Origin: Onthophagus taurus
Lineage: Eukaryota > Arthropoda > Insecta > Coleoptera > Scarabaeidae
DNA: 64,000 bases
Assembly: GCF_036711975.1 (NCBI RefSeq)
Contig: NC_091967.1
Coordinates: 6,634,001-6,698,000, forward strand
Direction: 5' to 3'
The notes beneath the pieces were generated by a model, which saw only the letters and a program-made list of their open reading frames with translations, was not told the origin of the DNA and made no database searches. Below are positions 23,801-34,979 of the stretch, piece by piece; position 1 is the first letter of the stretch, and each line of letters begins with the position of its first letter. Position numbers and translations under genes: made by a program.

Positions 23801-26697
23801 TAAAAATATTAAATTAATTAAATCAGATTTGCTTCTTTCTTTATCTGATTATAAAAATGTAAACTGTGTTATGTGATGTTCATAGCTATACGTTATAAAG
23901 ATACCACCTTTTACCTAACGTATATAAATTCTATAAAGCGGTCTATTAATACGTTTATAGGCTTTCCCATCGCCCGTAAGGTCACAAAGCCGTTTCCTGT
24001 ATACATTAAACTTTAACGATTAGCGTTTAATCCTAGACACTGGCGATGATGGGTTCGTACATACAACTTTAAGTAGAAATCGATAGACCTCCACTTCTAC
24101 CATGACGAGTATATCAAAATAAACCGAAAATGATTGGAAAAATACTCTTTCCTGGAATCATTCCTTACATATTTACAACCCTTTGAAGTGGATAGAAAAT
24201 GTTATTTTAAAGCAACATCCTCAAATAACTATAGACGGTTTCTCCAATTTCAATTGATATTTGCAGGTTTAGTCATACTTGTTTGTTACACTTTTCATTC
24301 TGCGAGAGTGGATCAAATTATTTTTTGTTATGCACAGCTTCAGCTAGATTTTCCATTAAAATTTTCTCTTATTTGAACCGGATCGGATAACCCATTGTGT
24401 TATATCGGTATTAACTTGGGGCGAAATTACAAACCAAATGGACAACTTGATTTCCTTCGTCTGCTATGGAAATCCGACATCTTACTCTCGAAACTAACTA
24501 CGCCAAATCTCGAGTGGTAACATCTCAACGGTGTGGTTACACAACACCCTTTCAATGTACATTAAGGTTAGCGTAAACTTCATTTATACAGTTCACAGAG
24601 AGTAATTCAAAACAATGATGTTTGATAAATGTATTAAGTTTGGTAATTTTAAATAAAATTAATTCTAATCAAAATAGTCATAGAATTTTAATTAATTTGA
24701 TGTATAAGTGATATAATTTTGTTGTATGTTGTTGTCGCCACGCCCTTGAATGTGGATGTTTCGCTTGGTTGACCCAATGACCCCGTTCCCCAGTCAAGTG
24801 GTCCGCAGACCAACGTTACGACTACCATCGAGTTGGTCGACCAGTGTAAGTCACAGTTTGTGAAGTGAGCCAGTGAAGGTATACCAGAAGAACGTCGTTA
24901 CACACGTGGTTTTGTCTTTACCACGAAGTCACTCAAACCAAATAAGAATAGCCATATTTTCTGTACAATCAAATTATATATAATAATAAAGAAATAATCA
25001 TAGAATAGGATAAAAAAGAATAATACTGGTAATAATTTCGATAATGGACATAATTAATTGGTAAGATTTTCTTCCATCTTTATTTTTTCGTAACTTGTTC
25101 GGTAATGCGGTTAGTAGTTTGATGGTTCATTAAAATTTATGGTGGTCAGCTTCGAATTAATTTCAACTTGTAATTCTCTAACTTTGTTTTTGGTACGTGT
25201 TATACATAATTCATTTAAACCGTATTAAATCTTTATTTTTATTTCATTTTGTCTCTTAGTTTATCTTATAATTTCTTTTCAGATTTTAATAAATATAAAT
25301 GAGATACACTCTAAAAAAGGTCAATCGAAAAGAAAGTCACCTTCAATCAAGGTTTGATTTTACCTTCACCGTTACTTCCTACAATTCTGGTTGCATAAAT
25401 ACTTATTTCCTTTCGTTGATTTATATTTATATACGTTTACTTAGATTTCTTGGCAGTTTAATTTCTCCACGGGTGCTCCCCGAATTGCTTTTTCATTTCT
25501 ATTATACGAATTCTGAGAAGTTATTATAAATAAGGTTGGATACACGTTATTATGAAATGTAAAAATTTAAAATTCAATAATTTATGTTCATTTATTATAT
25601 TCCGATTTTTGATTGATACCAGGTCACATATTTATTGTTGCAACCTAACACAACAAATTATTAGATTAAATTATCAACAACTCAATTTTCACAAAACCTT
25701 TCTTTTGATTCAAATTATTGAAGGAGGTAGAAAAGAATAAATGGAAGTCAAAGAAAACCCAGATGGAAACGAATAAGAAAGAAGCAAGAACTGTGCAGAG
25801 GAATCGTAAAAACAATTAACTCATTTACAGTGCCTAAGCCACAAGCAGCCTCTGCTTAAAATCCTAAATCATCAATCCAGACTAATCTTCGTAATCTTGG
25901 AACGCAATTTAGAAAGGTGGCACAATTTGCAATTAAATTGCAGCGCCTCGGCCGCAAACGACCTTGGGTTAAATCGATCATTACATAAATTCTGTAATTT
26001 TGAAACACACAAATAACTATCCTATACTCAAGTTATGAAGTTTTATTTTTGATGTATAAACAAATAGGTGCCGAAATCGATTTTGTTGAAGAAAGACTTT
26101 TCTTCTTTGCGAACGCCGCCTGTTGCTGTCTCTGTAAATCTTTCATACAATATTTTTCACATTTTAAGTTAAAAATTCAATTTCGGTCAGTTCACAAACT
26201 TCCGTCAATTTTTCAGAAAACTTTATAAAACTCCTACATTGTTTAGATAAGGTGAGAGTGCAAATACCTCGATTTAACTTCCTTAATATACTTTTGAAAT
26301 AGCGTATGCTAACCTCGTAAGTAAATCTCGTACAATTTCTATCGCTTTCTACTTCCCATTCACACCGTTTTTAAAACTAATTAACACCTCGAATCCGTTT
26401 GAAAAAAAATGCGAGTTAAGCAAATATAACTTTTATATTATTTTTTATATTAATTCTTTTTGTTTGCCGAATTGATATCCACACAAATAGAAACAAATAT
26501 TTGTGCAATCGTAGTTTCATATCGATAGTGCTTTCCTTGTTGACATTTCGATTGTGTCTCTATTTGTACAGAATGAAATGGTGTTGTTCAAAATAGAAGA
26601 GTTATTTATTCGTAATTATAAAACATAATGTTTATTGATTAATTTATTAATAATTTGTTTAGTTAACACTAATAAATGATTGAATTTGCAATTTCAG
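20830..26697. other. Intergenic DNA between NPFR and the Osiris cluster
   Basis: About 5.9 kb with no gene I can support. GC-richer patches lie at 21,580-21,920, 22,430-22,690 and 24,715-24,935. The first contains an 84-codon minus-strand frame (21,616-21,870) of balanced composition with a hydrophobic middle, but with no family resemblance that I recognise. Confidence 0.5.
24715..24935 (+). promoter_or_regulatory. Promoter-like GC-rich block, possible noncoding first exon of the first Osiris gene
   Basis: This block has clearly higher GC than the surrounding kilobases and contains CACGCCC, GGTCGACC and an initiator-like TCACAGTTT. It also holds a donor-like AAG/GTATAC near 24,880. The next Osiris gene has a 3' splice acceptor ending at 26,698, just before its start codon, and no TATA box nearby, so it needs an upstream noncoding exon. 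This block is the best candidate within 3 kb. No transcript evidence is available. Confidence 0.25.
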
Positions 26698-26728
26698 AAT
26701 AAACCGCAAATGAAATGCGCTGTGTAAA

Positions 26729-28856
26729 ATGGCACGATGGAAAATTTGGATGAAGAACCACTTACTTCTGGCGTTCACAGTCATAACAATGGTTCCAAAA
26801 TTGTGCTATACATTAAACGAGAACAAAATTTCTTTCGTAGATAGAGAACTTTTTAAATACGTCGATGAAATTTTTGATGAAGATCGATATAAAATATTTC
26901 CAGGTTTAGAAATTGAAAATAATACTGTGTCTAAACCAACAGATAGATGTTTATTTAATAAAAATAAAAACACCATAAATGAGACTCATTGTGAAGAAAG
27001 CCGCTCGATGGGCACTTTAGAAGATTATTTTTATAAAAAATTGTATCAATACACACAAAATCATGTTGTGGCAGTAAATGTATCGGAAACATCTAGGTTT
27101 TTTAAAGGTAATCGATTTTTTTAAGAAATTATCAGTGGAATGAATAAAATCTTATTCCAGTTGAAACTGGCAAAAGCTCATTTATGGCTGGGTTTGGTGT
27201 TGGGTTTTTAGCGTTTGCCTTGAAGAAACTTCTACTCCCCGTTATTATTGGAGCCCAAATTTTCAAATCGATTTTAATAGCCATGTTTTTGCCTTCAATA
27301 TTGGGTAGCTTAGGAAAATTATTGGGTAAAGGTTTATCATCGTTTAGTGGAATTTCTGGATCTTCCGCTGGTTTGGGACATCATGCTGATAGTCAAACAA
27401 TTGATGATTTTGAATTTAAAGATACAGGACCTTACAATAATGATTTATCACCGGATTACACCGTAAATAACGATAATACCATAACATTAAATACTGGATC
27501 GTCTACTGAAGCAACAGCTATGAATAGGTAAATTTTTAAACACAATTTTAGTTTAGGTTAAACTTTTCTTGGCGGCGAAAATGACCGCTATAATATTTCC
27601 GGTTATATTCACGTCGATTCTAGGGAATATTACAGAAATACGAGCGGGACTTAAACTTGAGGGAGTTAAAGTTGGGGAATTTCGAAAACGAGCAGCAAAT
27701 TATGCCTTAATGTTAGATGAAAATTCTTCTCAGTCATAAACTACAACTTTTCGCGAGAAATTCAATTATATCAATCATATGATGTAATGGTAAAAGTATT
27801 TAGAATATTCAACGATTAATATCGGTTGTTCACGGTCAAAAATTTAATATTGTGTGTTTTACTTCCGTACAATAAAACATTTCATAACATCCAGTTTAAG
27901 AGTCTCGTAGGAAATATCCAATAGGATCCCGAGATATAACTGGAAACGTATTGGGAGTTTTATAAAAGAGTGAAGTACAAAGGAAAACCCCTAGAGATCT
28001 TTTCCTTCGCATTTATTTTTAAAAAGAAAAATGTGTCAATGGAATTTTTTACGTATCGAACTGCGTTCTTATTTTATAGCATTGATATCTGTCACGAAAT
28101 ACAAAAACCGTTAATAAATCAAAACGGTAAAGTGAACACTATGCGTGCACGAATATCTCGAACAAAAAATATCGCAGTTACTCATGTTTGGAAACGGTTA
28201 AAATGAAAAAAGAAACTGTTACTACAAATTACGGTTAATTATTGATACAATTTCTTTTATTTTAGGTTTGGGATAGAAACAAATAGAATATCGTATGTTC
28301 AAAACCCATCAGATAATTATTACTTTAAAAAGCCGCAGAAAAAAACAGATTTTAAAGTTTTCCATAAAATACCACCTTCATCGTTACTTCTTACATCTTA
28401 TGATCCATTCTACAGTCCTTTACTGTCAAGATTAGATTCAGTTTTCCAACAGCTTGGACTTGGTGATTCTAAAATATTAAACGTTGAAAAATGTAGGGAG
28501 AGACTCGTGTGTTTGATGTATGCAAATCCCGCTAAGTATGCTCCTTACAGTAATTTAGTATCCGCTCAACTCAGCAGGTAAGAATTTTATTAAAAAAATA
28601 ATTTATGCATCAAATAAAGTAATTTTTTACTTTTTCTTTTAGGGAGTTAAACGAATTGAAAAAACCGACATCTGATAATTCGGAAATATTAAGATTCTTT
28701 AAATACATGAAAGCAGCTAAAGACGGACAAGACAACGAAAATTGTAAAGAATATAAAGGTTGCCCTCAACTTTCTGGCGAATTAGCTAGCCCAGCCATGC
28801 TCACAACCTTCAACGACATCAACAAGTTGGTACAAGCAAGAAAATTAACCTCGTAA
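26729..28856 (+). CDS. Osiris-family (DUF1676) protein with long C-terminal extension, 4 exons
   Basis: Exons 26,729-27,107, 27,161-27,527, 28,266-28,577 and 28,643-28,856 join in frame (G/TT, AG/G, AG/G) to give 423 aa. Residues 1-28 are a signal peptide (LLLAFTVITMVPKLCYT). The hydrophobic Osiris segment is in exon 2 (VGFLAFALKKLLLPVIIGAQ and onward, ending in GKLLGKGLSSF). This is the first Osiris gene after NPFR; in Drosophila that place is held by Osi24 and Osi2, so it is probably one of those. It is unusual in being long, in lacking the regular Cx7C pair, and in having a C-terminal part of about 170 residues with its own cysteines (KCRERLVC; NCKEYKGC) and polar text such as LRFFKYMKAAKDGQD. 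It also lacks an obvious AQxLAY motif. Intron 1 is only 53 nt; intron 2 (738 nt) contains a separate small open frame. The start codon follows an acceptor at 26,698, so the first exon is noncoding. Confidence 0.82.
27581..27739 (+). CDS. Possible 52-aa small secreted peptide or orphan exon inside an Osiris intron
   Basis: Inside intron 2 of the first Osiris gene, an acceptor-like TTTAG at 27,552-27,556 is followed by an uninterrupted frame VKLFLAAK, then ATG at 27,581, a hydrophobic run IIFPVIFTSIL, a charged part with GEFRKRAANYALML, and TAA at 27,737-27,739. AATAAA follows at 27,871-27,876. The phase does not fit either upstream exon of the host gene (27,527 leaves two bases), and the distance from that donor is only 29 nt, so it is not a simple cassette exon. 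Read from the ATG it resembles a short signal-peptide-bearing product. It could also be a relic of a duplicated Osiris exon, or chance. Confidence 0.25.
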   Translation: MTAIIFPVIFTSILGNITEIRAGLKLEGVKVGEFRKRAANYALMLDENSSQS

Positions 28857-28967
28857 AGTCAATACGTAAAGAAAACGTAGTACGTGTATAGCGATTTTAA
28901 TTTATTATTTATTTATTTATTCTTTCATTTAAGTTCTACTCAATAAGTTAATACCTATTTAATTAAC

Positions 28968-28973
28968 AATAAA
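28968..28973 (+). terminator. Polyadenylation signal of the first Osiris gene
   Basis: AATAAA lies 112 nt after the stop codon in AT-rich sequence. Confidence 0.6.
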
Positions 28974-28974
28974 A

Positions 28975-31558
28975 AAATTAAAGAGTAAAAATTCACAATC
29001 CTAATAGTAACAAAATTTAATGACCAAATCAAATCCGTCAATTTACAATACAAATTTGATTAAACAGAATTAGTTTATATAAATTACACTAAAGCATATA
29101 TGGAATGTTTGTCTTTAAGTTAAAACTTTACGGTTACCAACAATGTTAGAATCGACATTTCACAGTTCATCAAGTTCATGCGGTTTCTGGCCAATGCGGA
29201 ATTCAGAACTTCTTGAACTGTTTCCTAAGGATTCGGCGTCGCGACGCTTGACAACTACTTGAATGCAGTGTCTGCACGAAGTCGTGTTAAATTTAAATTG
29301 TAACCAACTTCTTGAAGGAAGTTATAACGGAAGAGGGTTCAATTATTGGGACTGAAATGGTGGCGTAAAGTATTTTACAAAGTCATTCACAAATTTTATT
29401 TTAAATTCAAATTAAGTTACAAATTAATAATTTTTATAGACATAAAAAAATATAATATTAACAAATAGTGCATAAATAAATCTACACCATTGATTGATTG
29501 AAGGTTTTTTTTAGAAAAATCTTCGTTTGGTCAAACTTGACCTCGACTATTTATATGCTGTCTGATGACTTCCTGGGTTAGTTGTAACCTAAATAGTACC
29601 CAGTTATTTAGTTAATTTTTTCTGCCATCCCTCTTTTAGACTATTACTACCTATTTAAACTGTTATATATTTACCTACTATTCCTACTTAAACAATTTCG
29701 GAAAGTTGGGAAGAGATTTTATAACGGTGATTATCTTTCTGTATTCTAATAATCTACGAGCACTCGATATCCGATATAATGTTCAACCTGAAGAATCTTA
29801 ACATCATCAACATAGAGCCCAAACTGAAGTATAGTTGCTAAACACTGAATGAGTTGTGCATTCATGCCGCTTATATCTACTGATTGGGTTAGGAAAATTA
29901 TTGCATTGAAATTCTAAAGGTCTTGTAAATCTTCTCCTATTTATTCATTATTATTTCTACTTCTGACAGTAGAGATAACAGTAGCCTTGTTTAAATTTCT
30001 CATACTTCAAGAACTGGTCCACAGTAGACGAAGACTTCTTTTTATCCATCACCAAACTTTTTGTTTCAACAACTGAACCCATTGATATTGGCAAAGCATA
30101 TTTGGCGCGTGATACTTATCACATCAGATATTGCCAAACGAGCTATTTTTCGACTCTTGGAGATTCGACGAGTTTTCTAGGGATGTCTAGTGATTTTAAC
30201 TAGTTCTAGTGAAATCTCAGCTATTCTAAGTATCTACCGGGATCTCTACGGATTTTTATGTATTTCCAGAAGTTTTTCAAGGGTTTTAAAAGGTTTCCAA
30301 TAATATTAAGGGATGTCTAACAATATCTATAACGGATTACCACGAAAAATTTACGAGTCAATTTTTCATTTTTTTCTAAAGAAAAATATCCTTCAGTTTA
30401 CTACTTTTGGATTTCGGTGGTACGTGCACTTTGTTACCACTTCATTTCATTAATGATTTGGACTCAAACATTGCTATAGCTTCAATATGGCACGGCATTA
30501 ATCAAAAGTGATATTGCGCTTAGTTTTTGACATAAATCCTTAGGACTATTGCTTATTAGAACCGTTTAGTGAGGGTTTTTCGAGTTGTTGATACTTTCAA
30601 ACTTAGGACATACCTCTCGCTGCTTTCAATATATATAGTTAGTTTTATATCAATCGTCAAACACTATGATGGTGAATAAGCAGACTGACATCTCTGCACA
30701 AATAGAAACGTAGTCATAATATTGCTTGCTTCTCTTGCTTCATTTATGATATTAAAGCAGTGTTTGGGACATTCTACGTGGCAGCACTTCCGAGACTTCC
30801 TTTTCTTAGTCTCCACTGTTTTAACCCTCCTACTGACTCTGTATTCCAGCCTCTATTACAACCAATATTAATTATCCTACCCTCTAGCGATCCGTAAATC
30901 TTATGTATGATTTTCTAGGATTAACTATATTTTTCTATATATTTAACTATAACTACTATATTTAAAGTTGATATACCACAAAGAGTATTTTTGTCCTCAA
31001 AGAATCACCAAAAATCTATCAATTTTAATCCTTTACGTTGATTAACAAATTTTGGAAACATTATTGGACTTGTCACTAACGAGATATTTTAGAAAGACTT
31101 CATAGATTGTCTCAAATAAAATTTCAAAAAGATTTAGCAACTTACGTGATATTAAATGTGTTGAAATCGTATTAACAATATTTATGTGAACAATTTCTGA
31201 AGCGGATCTTACTTTATCGGTGTAATATTTTAGAGAAAGTTTCTGAGAAAACAATTTCTCTTTGAAAAATGATTCATTTTGAGTATTTTGGCGATTCTGT
31301 TACATAACCCATTACTTAATCCAAAATTAATTAAAATAATAATAAAATATTTTTAACGATAATATTTATATGATAGTAAATAGAAATAAACATCTTTAAG
31401 TTGCGAAGCCAATGAACTTGTCATTGACAATGGGATTTCCGAACTTGATTACACAACGACTTTCTCCCGGTTCTGCATCCCAACGAAACGTTGTCTCGTT
31501 ACCCAACAGGGTTTTGCCCGCCAATCTTTATACTTGTAGGTTTTTAACCCCTCTATCG
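28975..31558. other. Intergenic DNA between the first and second Osiris genes
   Basis: No gene is visible. The stretch 30,160-30,330 is built from loosely repeated short phrases such as TTTCTAGGGA, GATTTT and CTAGTG and looks like a degenerated simple satellite. Nothing else is recognisable. Confidence 0.5.
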
Positions 31559-31566
31559 TATATAAA
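31559..31566 (+). promoter_or_regulatory. TATA box of the second Osiris gene
   Basis: TATATAAA sits 280 nt before the start codon. Transcription would begin about 25-30 nt further on, near TTGAGTACC, giving a 5' UTR of about 260 nt, the longest inferred in this cluster. Confidence 0.5.
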
Positions 31567-31845
31567 TTCTCAGCACATCGGTTGAGTACCATCAAAAGTG
31601 GTTTAAAGTCCATTCGGGACGCAGCGCTCTGAAATTTCGATTTTAAACGAAATATTCTTGCCAGTTACTTGCGATTCCCGACACGGAATTAGTTAACAGT
31701 TAACTGACCCCGGCCACTTCGCTTCTTAAACCGCCTGGAATCGTCGTCTTTGACATACTTTTGTGTTGAAGCCAAATAGTGTAGTAGAAAGCAGTTTCTA
31801 TTATCATCTGTTGTGCGTAACCAAGAGTGGTCGTTCCTCGAAGAG

Positions 31846-33818
31846 ATGACATCGGCGACTATTAGGTGGTCTCTCTTGGTCTTCACGTTCTCCATTGTGG
31901 CGCTGCAATCTGGTGGACAAAATGCGAATGAAGATGTTGAGGATTCTCGACAAGGTTGGTATTTGTTATTTTTAGATACTAAATTATAATAAAAAAGAAT
32001 TATTAAATAAAATATCAATTCCATGATATTATTAATTCTAAAACTAGACATTAAATTATTATATTAGTATTATCATTTATTAATTTTGAAATGTTGGTAG
32101 TGTTTGTAAAATGAAAGGTTTAAAATTAAATACGAAAAGAATTGTTTTCACATATGAAATGTCGAAGTAAAATATCAACGTTAAGTAGAGGATTAAACAT
32201 TTGCAAATTGGACTATCGATTAGTACTAAATCACTTAATTGGCTGGACGAGCTTGGACAGTACAAACTAATTAAATTGTTCGGATGATGTGAGGTATGCA
32301 AATTTTGCGTGAAAACGTAACTGTTTAAACATTAAAGATTCACTTAGGTAATAATTGGTTTATGTGCTTATAATTAACGGATACATCTTTGTGTTCTATT
32401 CCACAAATCAATTAATATATAGCGATTATAATTATTTCTTGTCATAAAAAGTTTTTATCTATACATAAGTATTGCTTTAGATGAAATCCTTCACATAGAA
32501 CCCTTATAATCCGAACGTAATCGCCATAAATCTCAAAGGGATAACGGGACCATAAACACAGCGGATCCCAACACGCCACATTTTCACCAGCATCTCATCC
32601 CTTCCGGTGCCTCGTTGGCCATATTCCAGCTCCACTTTGTTTTATCTCAATTGTGTTCAAGTTCAAATTTGCCTCGCTATTTTTTTGATATTCTTTTGAC
32701 CTAGTTTACCTTCCAGCTTACAAATACACTTTTTTTTTAATTTCTATTTTTACACAAAACAAAAAAATTATTTTTCAGGAAGAGGGTTTCTTGATTGGAT
32801 TGGTTTGGGAACTGGACCAGATACAGATCCTTATTTAGCGAGAACCAACGCAGCTTGTTTAAATGGAGACCTTGCGGAATGCTTTAAATCACGCGCTTTG
32901 GTTTCGCTGGATGAATTTTTCGCTCAAGTAACTGAAACGAATAATAAAAATTTACGAACGTGATTAATCGTATGATATTTTCAGCCTTTCTATCAGCTAA
33001 CTGAAAACGCTAGACTTGTAAGGATGCCAGAAACGCAATTAAGAAGTTTGGCACAGGAACCGTATCAATTCACTCAAGCTCCAAGAGCTGATGAACCGGA
33101 ATGGGATCAATTAGTAAAGTTTGTTATGCGAAAGGTAATTTTGAATAAATTTATAAGTTTTCATGTTATAAAAATGATTATATGGTGGTTTAGGTTGAAA
33201 AGTTTTTGAAATCTACCGCGATCGAAGCTGATTTTACAAACGACATCACTGAAAGCGGGCGATATTCACCGAGGTTTGTTGATGAAATTGCCGATGAAAT
33301 TGATATTATTGAAGATAAAAAGGATTCTTTATTCAGTAAGATTTTATTTTTATATATTTATTTTTTTATTAACAATTTATTTTATTCTAGATCGTAAACA
33401 ACTTAAAAAATTGTTTATCCCAATGTTGATCATCTTAAAACTTTTCAAATTGAAACTCCTCCTTTTCTTGCCGTTAATTCTGGGATTGGCTTCGTTTAAA
33501 AAACTTTTGGGATTCTTAGCTATTGTAATTCCTGGATTAATTGGTTATTTCAAACTTTGCAAGCCAAATCTCTCATCGCCTTTTGCATCAAATAATTATC
33601 ACCATGCTCAATATTCGCCCGCTGGAATTGGTTATCAACCTCATTATAAAAATCCCTATGGAAATGAAGAATATAATTATTACGATGATGGAAGAAAAAT
33701 AAACTTTGGTGAGAGCGCCCATGAATTAGCTTATAATGGATATGGAGAGTATAGAAGTAAAAATAGTGGAATTCAAGCAGAAACTTCATCTAAAAAATCA
33801 ATTTTACCCGATTCATAA
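31846..33818 (+). CDS. Osiris-family (DUF1676) protein, 5 exons
   Basis: Exons 31,846-31,954, 32,779-32,927, 32,985-33,134, 33,194-33,335 and 33,391-33,818 splice in frame to 325 aa; the last three introns are 55-59 nt. The N-terminus (IRWSLLVFTFSIVALQSGGQ) is a signal peptide. The Cx7C pair is at residues 63 and 71 (ACLNGDLAEC). The long hydrophobic Osiris segment runs across RKQLKKLFIPMLIILKLFKL and ends at KKLLGFLAIVIPGLIGYFKLC, where an extra Cys replaces the usual IGLKKL ending. The C-terminus is Tyr-rich, with HELAYNGYGEY as a variant AQxLAY motif. Osiris proteins are secretory or endosomal proteins of cuticle-forming epithelia. This is the most intron-rich gene of the cluster here. Position suggests an Osi2/Osi3-type member, but I do not assign a number. 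Confidence 0.88.
31955..32778. other. Intron 1 of the second Osiris gene
   Basis: An 824-nt intron (phase 1) right after the signal-peptide exon. It is AT-rich with nothing recognisable. A long first intron that separates the signal-peptide exon from the rest often holds regulatory DNA, but no specific site stands out. Confidence 0.6.
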
Positions 33819-34766
33819 ATTAATTTTTGTTAAGCTGTGTACAGTTAATTAATTATTTTTCATAACATTGTGTCATTTAAGGTTGTAAATTATTTATTAT
33901 CTCTACTTTGTAAATATATTATAGATTTTTTAAATTTAAGTTTTATTAATTTAGGTCAATGTCTCTAAGCCTCCCTTGCCAATTTAGTGTTATTCCACGG
34001 CAAAGTATCTCGCAACGCCAACGAGAAAATAGAATATATGGAATTCTATTAAGCTTGCCTATTTTCTGGCGAACACGAGCTTTCTCTCACCGAGGGTATA
34101 ATTGTGGCTTTAAGAGCCCACTTTACCAGGTCGGTCAGTTTCTGAGGGGCGCAGACGACGGACGTTCGGAAGCAACGAGGCGGAGTTTATTTTCTACTAG
34201 GCCCGACCCTTTATAGATAAAAAAAACATCGTGTTTATTTTATTACGATTCTTTTTCTCGTCGATGTTGTTAATGAAGAAATTAAACGACTTCTTCTAAA
34301 TATTATTGTTTATTAACACTTTTTCTTAATTACGAATCACAATCAATCTTTTTATTGACTTTCCAATTTATTTATTATTTTAGTTATTTAGCCCACTTTT
34401 TTACTACGTTTGTTTTTTTTAAGTATTTTGGTTCACAACAATTTACATTACGCAAATATCAGTTTTTTAATGCTTTTTTTCGATATGAATAGAATATTAA
34501 TTTTTTAATAGAGAAATTAGAGAAAGAAGTTGAGAACATCTAAGATTATGGGTTTATAATTCAATTGAATGTAAGGCAAAAATCAATTTCAAATGCAATA
34601 AATAATTTTGCGACGCATAAAACATTTATATCATTTTGAAACGAAAATAACATTTATAACTTCATTTTATATTAAAATAGATATATTTGCAATACAGGAA
34701 TGTGAAAAGTTCGGTACAACATTTATAAATTATATCTTTGTTGTATTATTATGCGTTCGTTTGATA
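33819..34766. other. Intergenic DNA with a GC-rich insert of unknown nature
   Basis: The block at 33,957-34,214 is strikingly GC-richer than the flanks and has sharp edges; it contains CACCGAGGG, GGTCGGTCAG, GGGGCGCAGACGACGG and GAGGCGGAG. It looks foreign to its setting, as an inserted element or a conserved regulatory block would. I recognise no terminal repeat, tail or protein motif. The remainder is AT-rich without features. Confidence 0.4.
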
Positions 34767-34945
34767 TACAGGTGTCTCAGAGTAACCGTGTAAGTAATTT
34801 TATTTGAAAACACAGGTAGTTACAAAAATTAAAGAAAAAATAGCTGAATAAATGTGGTTCCTTTATGAATATTATTACTTTTCATTCGAACTTTTTTAAT
34901 ATTTCTGTTTAAAAAAATGGACTGCATGGTCTGCATCACCTTGTA
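34767..34945. mobile_element. MITE-like element with imperfect terminal inverted repeats and TA duplication
   Basis: The left end reads TACAGGTGTCTCAGA and the reverse complement of the right end reads TACAAGGTGATGCAGA. They match over most positions with one indel, and each end is flanked by TA. The element is 179 bp long with an AT-rich interior and no coding capacity. Ends of TACAGGGTG type with TA target duplications are common among Tc1/mariner-related miniature elements in insects. Confidence 0.4.
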
Positions 34946-34979
34946 TAAGTAAATGAAATAATATGTAATACCTAATTAA

